From NCBI GenBank assembly GCA_029706075.1, contig JAINUG010000304.1:693001-757000 (forward strand): DNA of 64,000 nucleotides, in the 5' to 3' direction. Made by a program: the position numbers and the translations under genes. Source of the DNA: Aldrovandia affinis (Eukaryota > Chordata > Actinopteri > Notacanthiformes > Halosauridae). How positions within the stretch are numbered: the stretch's first letter is position 1; each line of letters starts with the position of its first letter. The notes below the pieces were generated by a model that ran no database searches, was not told the origin of the DNA, and saw only the letters and a list, made by a program, of their open reading frames with translations. Below, piece after piece: positions 11,600-23,299 of this stretch.

Positions 11600-13870
11600 T
11601 TCTTTGAACCTCACTGTCTGGTTCTTTGGTCTAAATTTTCCTTTGAGGGCTTTGATGCCGGCGATGGTGGACTTTCATGGCATTAACTAACCACACGAGC
11701 TTACGTGGAGCTTATGTGTCCATCCTGCCAGCCCTTTTAACTTCCTGCCCGTTCTATCACCTCTTCCGTTTTCCCCTCTGCCACCGCAGCTGTTTTTCCA
11801 CCAAAAATAGCGAGGCCGTTTCTCATCCTGGCTCATAACAATAAGGACGCTTTAATTTCAGCACGAGACGCAGTCGCTTTGATCCGTTGATCTTTTGATC
11901 ATTTAGGCCAGGTCTTAAGGGAGTAAGCCTGCAATGTGGAAAATTCAATTATGACACGCCACGCTGGCAAGCGAGAAAGGGGAGGGGATCCAACCATTTT
12001 CGCACATTGTTGAGTTGACCTTTCTCCGGTCAACAATATATGGAAAATGCCAGGGGGAATAAAAACCGTAAACAAAAAAAATGACTGAAATGTATCCTGG
12101 CTCTGTCATTGTCTATTTACTGCATCGGAACACAGATTGTTCAAAAACACAAGTAACCACGGCAATACTTACATTTGCATAAAGATACACTTTCCTGGCC
12201 TGCGTTTCAGGATAGATTACTTTAATCAGGTGTATTAGTGGGAAAAACAGGCTGGCTCCGACCGTTTCAAATGAATCGGCTGCCATTTATGTAATTGAAA
12301 TGCTACAGACATAAACCTGGCATTCTCGAAAATATCAGCCAAACAGTGCTTCCTACCCCTCTGGACATATCAAAGCATCCAGCTCAAATGTTACTGGGGA
12401 GTGGATCTGACTCTCAAACACGCGAGCCCATGCGGGAACAGGAGACATGGCAGTGAAATGTAAGAGGGGCAAGCCGCTAGGCTTCTTTCCTCTGCACAGG
12501 AATTGCAGACTAAACAGGTTATATATGCGCCCCAGTGATAAGACTATGGTCAATTCTGTACCCACCCTTAATAAGGCCTTATTCTCAATGTCCTTTCGGT
12601 TATGATTTCAATGAACACACTTTGACAATTGGAATCATTGGAAATGAGTTGGTTACTGAAATTAATTAAACTTTAAATTTAAACTTGAAATGGCACTTAA
12701 AATCAAGAACAATGTTACAGTTTTGAATAGAGGCCTAGACATTTGGCAGGCATGGAATTCGGCTTTTCAAAAAATGCAATCCCAACCCTCAAATTCCTGG
12801 TTTGGCAATAAAGAACTTAGGGCTCCCAGATGACGTCTGTTTATGTACTAAGACGAAGACTTAGCAGGACACACGGCAAATGGGTGGGCTAAAAAATACT
12901 GTGGTCTATTTGGACTTCCTGCAAATATCCTCTTCCTAAACATTTCCATGGGCCGAAGCTGTGAGACTGTTCTCCCGCAGAGGGACGCCGCAGGGAAAGC
13001 TCTCTCTGTCCGATGACTGTCAGTGTTGCGTCTCTACGCTTCATCTGTCTCCGACTAAAGGTGAGGTCAAAAGCAAAAATGTACAGCGCTCTGACTGCTG
13101 CGGGGAAGAGCCGAAAACAATTAGCACGACATGATTTTGTTTGTCCGTCACCCTGGAAGACACTTCCCTCATGCATGATATTGGGTGTTGTTTGGCCTTT
13201 GGTGCAAAAAAAATAAAAATAAAAATCAGCTCAACTCAAACGGGGCAACACAACACAGTGGTCCGTCTGGTGCCCCTCACCATTTGACAGTACTGGGTTC
13301 AAAAATAGCAATTTCTACACAGGCCGCACATACCGAGGTGAACGCAAGCACATGCTCTCTTCTCTCGTTAGCCCGTTTTTCCATTACCTCACTGATTGAA
13401 TTTCATCACTCGTAATTAAAGTGTAATTAAGGTTAAGTTGAAACCGATTCAATGATTTACTGACAAAAACGCTCGAGATTGCCAAGGCGCTGAATGTTTG
13501 CACGGATAATTGCCTGCCAGTTCTTGCACAATGTTGCGCTCTGCATTCTTATCTTCTATTAATAGAAGAGATAATTAATTTTTAATTCTTTAATTTAAAT
13601 TTTGACACAATTGTGGATTCAATAAAACTAAGTGTGATTGATGACTGTGCCAACCTGGGAAAAAACTGCAGTGATATGTCTGCAATGTATGAAAATCAAC
13701 AAACAATTAATGCGGGCAAGGGATGAAGGGATTTCCTCAGTGACACGTAAGGCACCTGCAAGATACCAACTGGTGCCTATGTCACAGTGTGCAGGACAGG
13801 ATAGCCAGTGCCCATGTCAGCGAGAGATAGGCCTCTCCTTTGATTGGTGCTAGCTTTTCTGTAGTACTGT
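11600..13870. other. Intron, no gene recognised
   Basis: This is mostly unique-looking intronic DNA. Short frames at 12353-12565, 12889-13176, 13013-13216 and 13185-13415 lack family motifs. Homeobox-type TAAT/ATTA words are frequent around 13560-13600. Confidence 0.4.
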
Positions 13871-13880
13871 GCTGGCCTAT

Positions 13881-14222
13881 ACACTCTCAAAAATAAAGGT
13901 ACAATGAGGGTATACTTTTGTTCTTCAGAGAAGAACAGTGATACGGTTTTGTACCTTTTCCCAGCGAAAAAGGCACAAATTGAGGAAAGGCACATATATG
14001 TACCGAGGTAGGGTAATTAATGCTTATTCACACTGGCAGCCATATTGGAATGAAAATTAGGCTTGTGCTGCAAGCAGCATTCTTTTTCTCGCAAAGGGTA
14101 CAATGCTCTTCTGACTAAAGGCACAAGTCAGTACCCTACAGGGGTACTGCCACAGTGACAAGCATTTGCACTTTAATAATACTCTAATAATAACAACGTG
14201 GTACCTTTTTTTCTGAGCGTGT
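13881..14222. mobile_element. Inverted-repeat MITE of about 340 bp
   Basis: The left end ACACTCTCAAAAATAAAGG and the complement of the right end, ACACGCTCAGAAAAAAAGG, match over about 22 bp including a following GTAC. The interior contains repeated GGTACAAT/GTACCTT words and no coding frame. Ends of this type (ACACTCTCAAAAATAAAGGT) belong to abundant small teleost DNA elements. The right end abuts a family-B SINE fragment. Confidence 0.65.
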
Positions 14223-14345
14223 GGCGTAAAACAGTCACTGGCCCGCGGGCAGGCTCATGCGACTCAGTTGCAGTGGGTGTGGGGAGCGCAGCGGCGGCTC
14301 GAGAGACACAATTGGGGAGAAAAAAGCAAAAACAAAACAGAACTA
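14223..14345 (+). repeat. SINE family B fragment
   Basis: The segment contains GCGGCGGCTCGAGAGACACA and the tail ACAATTGGGGAGAAAAAAGC with A-rich repeats, as in the other family-B copies. The head is missing, and the fragment starts exactly where the MITE 13881-14222 ends. Confidence 0.5.
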
Positions 14346-15177
14346 AAACAAAGGCCAGTGCGCTTATCAATCCCAACTGCTTTCCGGCTCCCCAAAATGG
14401 ATGCATTCCAGGGACCGCTGTATGAAGCCTCATTGCTATATGCCTGATACGAAGCACCCGGAAACCTGGAAACAAAGGGGCACTGACCCTTCCATGGGCT
14501 CTGTATTTCGGTGCATTAAGATGGCTTGGATTAAGAAAGTCTTCCTCTTTGCAGCCATTGTCTTCCAATTGTTCTCCCTTTTCAGTTTGGGTGGGTGGCA
14601 ACTGCAGAAATTTATACGGACGGCTTTTTCACTACACCGACAGAGGGGCTTTACAGTTGCAAAGGAGAAATAGGAGAATGGCTGTGTTTACACATAGATA
14701 CCCAGCTGTACATTAATATATAGATGAACAGCAACAACATACTGGTCTCAGAGACAAATACATAGCACAGTGTTGCAATCTTCTTGTTGAGAATAAACAG
14801 GGATGAAGTGTAATTGGATCAGGAATCCAACAGTGAATCTGTCTTTTCAGGGGGTCTGACTAATCCTTCCACAGGAGTTCAGCCTGTCACTGCTACAGAC
14901 AGCGAGAGAGCAAAGTGCGCTCCCTGCCAGAGCCCAGCCCTGCCGGCAAAAGCAATCTCCACGGACCTCCATTGTAATTCTGGCACAAATGAACTCAATC
15001 ACGGCAGAGGTGTTCTTTTTTTGAGCTCAGTCAGATTCGTGCCGTACCTCAGGGAAGCGGTAAATAAATTGTGTCAAGCAACAGCGTCTAATCTGCATAA
15101 GACCTTCCCCGTGGGACAACAAGGCAAATTAAGATTTGAAAACGTGACAGTCACATGCGAGCGCGAGTACAAAGCTC

Positions 15178-15226
15178 CCACCACCCCCTCCCCCTCCCCT
15201 TCCCCCTCCCCCCTCCCCTCCAGGAT
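15178..15226 (+). repeat. C-rich (CCCCTC)n tract
   Basis: A near-pure C/T tract of CCCCTC-type units. On the transcribed strand it is a G-run series that could form quadruplexes. It lies within a longer frame of no recognised function (14814-15386). Confidence 0.7.
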
Positions 15227-15807
15227 AGCTGGACGCTTTCCTCCAATTTCCCCTTTTAAACATCAATCAAATGGTGTCATAATGCAGGAGGCAAGACAAA
15301 AGGAGAATTACCGCTCTAACGTGTGGCAAATTTACAGCAATGTAATGAGTCACCACTGCGCAGAAAGGTCAAATGATTTACACTAGGTAAGGTAAAAACA
15401 TGCAACAGCTCAAGTAATGAATACACAGTCGCCCGCCCCCCATAATGATTCACACCCTTGTGAAAGATGAGCAAAAAAGGTATAAAATAAATAATACAAG
15501 GAATGAGCTATACTGTATACTATGCACAAACAAGAGCTCCAATGCCCAACTCCAGATGTTTCATTTTGTTGATTTCCCTCAATAAAGCCTTTTTTTCCTG
15601 GCAACCCTTCCAAAAACGCCTATCTGGGTCCCCGAGATGTGACCAAGATTTGTAGATCTCCAACTGTGGCTGTTGGATTCATGCTTGCCTCCCAAACCAT
15701 CTGCTCATTGCTGAGCCCCCAACAAGACAGGCAGTGGGTAACAGATGAAATGGTATAAATCAAGTGGGGACTGAGCCTCTAACCTTCCAGGGGTCAGGAC
15801 GTTGAGT

Positions 15808-15848
15808 AGTTCTGAGTAATGGTCAGGACATGACCATTACTCAGAACT
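15808..15848. repeat. Perfect 18-bp stem hairpin
   Basis: AGTTCTGAGTAATGGTCA is followed by a 5-base spacer GGACA and then the exact complement TGACCATTACTCAGAACT. It is not the terminus of any element I can identify. A partial copy of GGTCAGGAC stands just upstream at 15792-15800. Confidence 0.9.
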
Positions 15849-15944
15849 GAGGCTGGGCACGCAGGCTGTGCGGCTTAGACTTTAGCAGCAGGCATACTGA
15901 CACAAACTAAGAGAATAACTCACATCATCCCTGTTCTTGTTATT

Positions 15945-16760
15945 CTGCATTGGCTGCCTGCATCTTTAAGAACTGATTTGAAGGTTCTGTTATTGTTTTT
16001 TTTTTTAAGCACTGAATGCTTTAGCACCTGATTACATTAGCGACCGCCTGTCTGCTCATCAGCCAAGGAGAGCTCTCCGTTCTGCAAATGAGACCCCGCT
16101 TACCTTACCCAGGGTAAAGATATAAACGCAGTGGAGAGTCTGCCTTTTTCTGAACGCACCTAAGTTATGGAACTCATTACCACAGTGCATAAGAGACTCT
16201 TCATTCGTTCTTAATTGTAGGTATATCTTCATTGACATGTTGTCCTTTTTTTTTTCCTTACTTTTTCCCGTTTTTCTCCCAATTTGGTTGCTAATTATAC
16301 CGCCACCCGTCCTCCGCGTCGAGACACTCTTTCCGGGCCGATTGATCTGCCTCTTCCGAGACAGAATTCTTCGACGGACGCCTTTACCTGCTCCTCGACG
16401 GACTCGTGCCGGCTCACCCTCCCCCCTCCCGCGGAGCCAAATGCCGCCTACGATCGGGGCTGACGACCAGGGCCGGTCTGGTAGAGACGCGGGTTTCGAA
16501 GCGCGTCCCTGACAGGCAGCGCACACACCGGACCAGCCAAAGTGTGGTGCGTTAGACCGCTACGCCATCCGCCGCCCCAATACACTTTTTATTCTTGTAC
16601 TTTTTTTCTTTACTTTTCTGTACTTTTTATTATTTTGATCTGTTTTGTTAGACCCGTTATTTGTTTGATCTGTGTTTTACTCTCGTGCCTGCGAAGCACT
16701 TTGGGATGCATGTTTTTGTACCAAAGGTGCGATACAAATAAAGTTATGCAGTAATGTCAC
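15945..16760 (+). mobile_element. L2/CR1-like LINE 3' fragment, split by a SINE
   Basis: The left part (15945-16237) resembles, with stops and frameshifts, the end of a LINE ORF2: a LHWLPAS..TDFKVL-type segment, then a conserved arginine-rich region and WNSLP-like residues. The 3' UTR continues at 16586-16760 and ends ATACAAATAAAGTTATG, typical of fish LINE tails (GATACAAATAAAG). A family-B SINE in the opposite orientation occupies 16238-16585. The fragment is 5'-truncated and dead. Confidence 0.6.
16238..16585 (-). repeat. SINE family B inserted in LINE tail
   Basis: On the minus strand the head starts near 16580 (GGGGCGGCGGATGGCGTAGC). It runs through the GC-rich body (complement of GCTCCTCGACGGACTCGTGC) and ends in CCAAATTGGGAGAAAAACGG with an A-rich tail at 16240-16270. 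A 91-codon plus-strand frame and a longer minus frame here belong to the repeat. Confidence 0.7.
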
Positions 16761-17309
16761 CGGCAGCAGGTTTCAGGGTCCATGCAGTAGTTTAACAGGA
16801 CGTTGGCTCGGCAAGGCAGAATGAGAGCAAGCTGACCCCCACTGATCCCACGGCTGATCGTCAGTGCCCCTCTTCTCTGCTTCTGTCCAGCAATGGACAG
16901 TGGAGGGGTGGCATATTTTGGGACCCCCCCCTTCCCAAATGGGGCAAAGCAGTTGTGCCCTTGAGCTGAGCACATAAACCGAAGGGCTTCGGTAAACATC
17001 CAGCTGGAAGGAGATTAAATTAATAAGCCAAAGTGATGTGAGCCATCAAAGTGTCCTGGGATGAGGCAGGCTGTGCAGGAAATACACAATAATAAAGTCA
17101 TGAAAAGGCAGGCCACCTCTGAGAGTGTCGCCCCGACGACCCATGATGTCAGAGTACCCGGAAGGACATGTCGGTGAGGCCAGCTGTGGGGAAACCTGTC
17201 ACTGCAAATTCAGTTAGGACCAGATGATGATGGAAAGGCACAATGCCGTGAGGAACCTGGAGCCCAGACACGACGACACCATGCTACCTGGACACCTGCA
17301 GGAGGCAGG

Positions 17310-17335
17310 CGGCGGCGGCGGTGGCGGTGGAAACG
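17310..17335 (+). repeat. (GGC)n short tract
   Basis: GGCGGCGGCGGCGGTGGCGG within a short frame of no recognised function. Confidence 0.75.
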
Positions 17336-17339
17336 TGCA

Positions 17340-20300
17340 GTCGCCACGGCAACAGTCACACTGCATTACTGCACAAACACACAGAGGGAACTGTTTTCTC
17401 TGTGCCCTTGCATGAGCCACTATTCTCAAACAATTTGAGGGAAGGACAGCAACAACAAAAAAATAAAGAATATGTAGTCAAATCACCTAAGCGGATTGAT
17501 AACGATAAACACATGGCCTTAAAATAACAGCGGCTGCAGAAAATGTATTGAGTTTTCCTGGGAGATAATCAGGATACATTTATATTAGATGCCATTTGAT
17601 TTTACCTAGGATTTGTGGGTGAAATAGCAATTATTCAGAGAGTCAGCTGAGCATAGGCACAAAGAGGATTTCAGATGGGGAAATGAGGGGGAAATAAATT
17701 AGTACAACCTTCAAGAAATGACAAAAGGCTAAAATGGTAGGGAAATCAATAGCGCATCAAAGCATGCAAGACAATTCAGTGACCCTGTACAGTAAATTAG
17801 TAATAAAGGTGAACCAACTAAAATAAGCACATAAAATATGGACTTGAATAACAATATCATTTAACAACCAAACATTAAAGGCAGGGTTCAATAATGACAG
17901 AGGCAATTGGCTGTCCGTGGCTTATGAAATAGCCATAAAACTCAGGAAGCTGGACAGCCTGAGGATTAATTCCCAGGGTGCGGCCATCGGAGGGGGGGAC
18001 GGGACAGCCAGAATGTTTTTCCGTGCTGACGGCTAGACAGCGGTCCACAGGGGGAAGGGGGTTGGGGGCGAGCGGCAAATGCGCAAGCAGGGGCCCCCCA
18101 GGCCAGCCCAAGACACAGCAGATGTGGAGGCCTGACTGAGCTGGCCTCGTCCCCTCAGTCAGGCCCAGCCAAGGGAGGCTCCCGCTGGGAAAAGAGCACT
18201 TAACAACACACAGCGCAACCGTCTAAAAATACAGACATTTATTTGGCCGATCCGCCTCCCAAACCGAGCGCTGAAAGGCCGTGGAGAGGGAGAGAGTTCA
18301 GAACAGAACTGGCTGTGAACACTCAACCGCGCCATCTCAGCACCCAGGATACGCCTGACGCTGCTGTTTTTTTTGTGTAAAAAAAGTGTTAATTTAATTG
18401 GGAGACATCCAGGGGGGCTAGCAAAGCATTAAAATCACAGTGTGGATTACAAATAGCCAGAAAATAGCCACACAATTACATAGCCTGTGGCACATAAGCA
18501 CCTAAAAGGCACCATGGAGCTTTTTTATCCACTTTTTTCAACAGTGCTGAGCACAGCAACTGAAAGTAGAAACTGTCATCATAACTACTCAGCTGTTATT
18601 ATACCTCAATAATAGTCAGGCAGATAGTGCTGAATCCAAGCACAGTGTGAGAAGTTGAGTCTTTGGGTTGTGACTGACTCTGCTGTCCTGATAAAAGACA
18701 ATGTGTACTTCATCTTGTACGGCATGAGTTTACATTTGAGTTATCATTAGAGGCTTTGGTGGGTTTGACTGTGTGCGCACACATGTACATGTGTACCCTA
18801 CATATCTGCTTAAATCTTACACTGCTCTGCTCAGGGAAAGGAAGGTGCATTGCTCAACCAACATACTCTTTGGGAGGTGCATTCTTCATGTGTACTGAAT
18901 TCCGAGCCAGTAAGGATTTTTTTTAACTTCACTGTTAGTGAAGTCTTTAATTAATGCTCATACCTGCCAATATTGATACTTGAAAATATGGGAGATAGTT
19001 TTTTACCCAAACAAATTGTACACTAGGGAATGGGGGGATTGGGGTGGGGGGGGGGTTGCAAACAAATTATTCAGCAGTAGATTACCATACAGGACTTTTT
19101 TTAAATGCCATATTCTAAACCATTGGCAATAACACATTTGTCCCAATTGTTTAAAGTGAGGACATCTGGTCACTGATACTAAACCATCTGTGGGAAATTG
19201 AGAGTTCAATGACAGAGAAAATGGACAGGAGCCAAACCTGCATTCTGTCAAAGTTCCAGGGACAAAATTAAGCTCACATGTAAACATATGTTTTCAACAA
19301 CCTTAACTGATCAAGACTGGCTGTAACAAAAAGCAGCAAACACAGTGGGTCTCCAGGACTGACTTTGGGAACCACTGACCTAGGTGACCCTTCTCTGCTA
19401 TAATATAAATTATGCAAGGGAGTTTTTTTCCAAATGGATAACAAACACGACCTCGCTTTCTGTTCTCTGGGCAGGAGCACATTTCATGCATAATTAACAA
19501 ATGCTAAAGGCTTCTACACCACCTATATAAACAAAACTGAGACAAGCAGTGAAAATCTCATTTTTATCTCTTGTATATACAATGCAATCTAATGCAAATT
19601 CCTCTTAAAAAATCGCTCTTTCCAGGGAATGGCTGCACGTGGAAAAGCAGCAATGCAGTGATCTAAGAGATTACAAAGGAGTCTGAGTCAGAGACCAAAA
19701 ATATCAACAATGGGATGGTGGAATCACATGGCTTTAATTGGCATTTCTTCACTGGGTTTAACCGGTATTAATGAATAAATAAAATACGGTCATACTCCAC
19801 TATGTACACCAACCCCACTGTTGTCCACGGCCGTTTAGTTTCTGTATGATTGCCTGGCTTGGCACGATTTCTGTTGTGTCACCTAGCAATTTCTACCCTA
19901 CCCATGTATGAATACATCAGTGGCCTTGCTAACCTATGCGTGGACACACCCAGAAACCACGTGCGCTATGTGATTCTGGTATGGCAACACAATGCGCCTA
20001 ATTGACCAATTTTTGGGTAAAAATACACACAACCATTTTTGGGGGGGCTTTTTATACCTCATTTTCTTCTTATTTGAGCAACCACTAAACTACTGATGCT
20101 GTGTAACAAACGACCGAAAGAAACAAAACAAATAACTCCCCTTCAAATGTGATACACATAGTTATGGAACAACTGCTATGTGCATTGTCAACTGATTGAA
20201 AAAGTTTGTTCAAAACCCAGAACACTTGGCCTAATATAATATAAACTGCCCTGTATCTGATACACTCTGGAAGTAAACGATAAAAAAAGCTGCACTGTAC

Positions 20301-21095
20301 AGAAAGAAACATAAAAATAGAAAATACAAATAAACTACTTTATACACGTCAGCAACTCGTACGGTCTGTCTGGCGTTTCATCACTTCCTGAACTTGTTCA
20401 GGTGTTGTACAGATTACAGAGCGGTCACCTCTGGACCTCATTACGATGGCAGACTCCTGTGAAGGACTCCAGGGAACTGTCTTTGGGCTCATGAGGACTG
20501 GACTGAAAAGGCTATTAATTATTCAGTTTAACGAACAAAATAATGACTTACTTTTCCCCCACATACTGAAGAAAATAAATGAGCTGCTCAGCAAGAAAGG
20601 TCAAGTTTTGAAACAATGAAACCCAACTCTTTATTTAAAAGTAAGACGGGGGGGAGTGGTGGCTGTCTATGGCCGATGGAAAACAAAGAGAGAGTAGTGT
20701 AGGTCACAGGGATTTCCATTAGATACTTGCACGTTTCCCAGTCAAAACATTCATGACAAGGCGTGGGTACTGTAACAAATGAGCTGTGAAGTAGGAAACT
20801 GACAGAAGAAGATCCCTTGGGTAATATCCCAAGAATAAAGGATATTCCAAATGAAAATCTTTAAAAATAAAAACCACACGTGCAACAAAAAGGATTCAGT
20901 TACAGGACCACCACATGACTGCACACACCTGACCCATATATGTAATTTATTAGTACATATTTCTTAATTGATTAATAGAGTGTATCAGCAGAATCCCATA
21001 AAAGTTCAATTGTATATGTTACATAATAGCACAGTACAAAATATAGAGCCGGGGTAAACCTCCCAGCCTGCACCAGAAAATGTCATAATAGCTTG
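17340..21095. other. Intron, no gene recognised
   Basis: The only repeat I could place is a probable hAT-type end fragment at about 19345-19380 (CTCCAGGACTGACTTTGGGA then ACCACTGACC). Otherwise this is unique-looking AT-rich intron with short meaningless frames; a G/C-rich patch lies at 18040-18130. Confidence 0.4.
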
Positions 21096-21745
21096 AGAAT
21101 ACATAATGACGAGAACAGGCCGTTCTGCCCATCTAGGCTCATCATTTGCCTTCAGTCTCGAGAATATCCAGCACTGCATCAAGCCTGGGCTTGAATACCC
21201 AAAGTGTTTCTGCCTCCACTACATGACCTGGCAAGATGTTCCACACATTATCAACTCTCTGTGTAAAATAAAACTTCCTGATATCAGTTTAGAATGTACC
21301 CTAATTTACACCTGTGCTTTCTTGTTCTGCTAACTGAACTCAACCTGATAAATCTTTGTTAGTTCACTTTGTTAATCTCTTTTATGAATTTAACCCCCCC
21401 CTTAGTGAATTTAAAATAAAAAAATACCCTTTTATGAATTTAAACCCCCCCCTTAGTCTCCTTTTGCCAAGCTTGAATATACTAAGTGTCATAAATCTTT
21501 CCTCATAGCTTTTACCTTTCATACCAGGAACCAATTTAGTTGCCATTCTTTGTACTTTTTCAAGGGCTCGTAGCGTGGTGCCCAGAACTGCGCACAGTAC
21601 TCTAAGTGAGGTCTAACAAAGGCATTATATAACATCAATAACTTCCTTTGATTTACGCTCAATACTTTTTGCTGTATATCCCAGCATCATGTTGGTCTTT
21701 TTTATTTACTGCTATAACACAATGCTAATTATCCTGATAGACTTT
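21096..21745 (-). mobile_element. CR1-like LINE 3' end, reversed
   Basis: The plus-strand text contains GGTGCCCAGAACTGCGCACA, TACTCTAAGTGAGGTCTAAC and CCCAGCATCATGTTGGTCTT in the order seen in reverse-complement CR1 3' regions of vertebrates. It is therefore the 3' part of a CR1-clade LINE on the minus strand. Further right-to-left, the CATGTAGTGGAGGCAGAAAC region belongs to the same unit. It carries an internal duplication at 21377-21456. No intact reading frame. Confidence 0.55.
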
Positions 21746-22113
21746 GATCAACTACTCCAAAGAGAGACACTGAAGAGTGCAGTGGCTTAGAGGTCATACA
21801 CCCCAAATTTAATTAGACGTTTCGTTCTAGTACTCTGTTGAAATAGCCTGGCCTTCTTCATTAAATTTTCAGGTGGAAGTCTTCCCCTCAGAGAAGTGTG
21901 CGGTATGGTATTGATGTACGTATAGAAAGCAAAATGATCAGGTAGAGGAGTTGAAGCCCTTTTTATTGTTCATGGATTTACTCTGCAAATTATAAACCTA
22001 TTTTATTATCAATGTTAGAGAGGATTGTTTATATATTGATAAAGATTTTGAACACATGCAATGCAGGCTAAATTACAGTTTGATAGAAATGAGCAAGCTA
22101 CTGTAAGATTATA

Positions 22114-22568
22114 CAGGGAATAGACAAGATAATAATATAGTAAGAAAATAGTGTGTCAAGGGGAACAGTGTCAAAAATCATGATGGCATACACCAAACAA
22201 AGAAAAACTGCATCAGGAAAGAGGAACAGTGGTGGAAAGTTGAAGCTCACTAACAGGGAAAGATGGACACTTAGCAGAATAGTTTTTAAAAACCACAAAA
22301 CACCTTCTATGGCTTTCCCAACCACAAGATGTAAACATCATTGAACCTTTATGGGAAATTCTGGAACAAAAACTGCACCGCCTTCATCTGTCAGAGAACT
22401 GGAGACTTTCCTTCTGGAGGAGTGGCCCAATATCCCACTATAAACAATATAACAGCATTCCAAGAAGGTTTGAAGCTGTTCTGAAGGCAAAAGGTGACCC
22501 AACTCATAATTAGTTAATAAATTATAACATATATTGTTTGGTGTGTCCATTATTTTGTCTACCCCCTG
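22114..22568 (+). mobile_element. Deleted Tc1-like element, 455 bp
   Basis: TA flanks both ends. The left end CAGGGAATAGACAAGATAAT and the complement of the right end, CAGGGGGTAGACAAAATAAT, pair with a few mismatches. The interior joins an N-terminal helix-turn-helix remnant (GTVSKIMMAYTKQ.. near 22159) to a C-terminal remnant near 22330-22390 encoding an NIIEPLWEIL-type segment that holds the third catalytic residue. The catalytic middle is deleted. Confidence 0.72.
22153..22510 (+). pseudogene. Tc1-like transposase remnant
   Basis: The remnant has the second DNA-binding helix region (MSRGTVSKIMMAYTKQRKT) and, after a deletion and frame change, NIIEPLWEILEQKLHR near 22330-22380. The D-D part of the DDE site is absent, so it cannot transpose by itself. 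Confidence 0.7.
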
Positions 22569-22999
22569 TATATTATCTATATATTAGCTATTTACTTAAT
22601 CAATATTATATTTCACATATTTCATAACTGCTATCAATTGCAGCTGATAACAACAATTGTGGCTGTCCATAGATTTGGAAGAGGCACCAACCATTCCACC
22701 CATTCAAGCTGTCACTTCTGATCCTCTTTCAATAGACAACAGGGCCAAGGAGGGGGCCTTGATGCATCCCATGTGGTTAGCAGTGAGAGTTCCTACAAAT
22801 AATTCCAACTGATACTTATCTAGATGTCCATGAGACAGGAAGAAAAATACATACCTTGGTATCCACCACTTTCCTGAGACACACCTTGGGCGCTGCCATG
22901 ACACTCAACACATTTACAGGATTGTTACTAACTTCCGTTAGCCCCAAAGGCAAGTTGCTAGCTAAATGTAGCTTACGTTTAGAATTCTCATAGGATAGA

Positions 23000-23280
23000 T
23001 AATGTCTTCGGGCTCAACATGTGCCACTCGCGGACTCGCAAAACATGTCCTTGTCCGCACCCTACGCGCTACATTCAACGAAAACAAGAGAATGGCTTGC
23101 AGCACTGAAGTTAAAACATCCACTGAAGAGAGTGTATGTTTGTTCTTTTCATTTTTTACCACAACCCAACGGAGCTGCACCCGAATCCAGAGTTATTCCT
23201 GGGCTATAAACGACGACCAGTTAAGAAAATGGAAAGGTCAGGTGCGAGGTCACGGCTCAGACTAGGCAGATATCAGCTCC
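23000..23280 (+). pseudogene. THAP-domain fragment with frameshifts
   Basis: In one frame 23050-23155 encodes TREWLAALKLKHPLKRVYVC followed by SFHF. This closely resembles the second half of a THAP zinc finger (C-x2-H ligands as C-S-F-H, with the W of REWLAAL). A neighbouring frame just upstream gives CPCPHPTRYI, and another at 23002 gives MSSGSTCAT, resembling a THAP N-terminus. A further frame at about 23170-23260 gives ELHPNPELFLGYKRRPVKK. These pieces in different frames indicate at least two or three frameshifts. It is either a decayed THAP gene or transposon-derived THAP sequence; no downstream catalytic region was seen. Confidence 0.55.
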
Positions 23281-23299
23281 GACCAAGTTGTTGAACTTG

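Noticed and set aside
14814-15386. A 190-codon plus-strand open frame, among the longest outside the transposons.
   Set aside because: No domain, no splice context, and it runs through a C-rich simple repeat. A frame of this length is not surprising in 64 kb on six frames.
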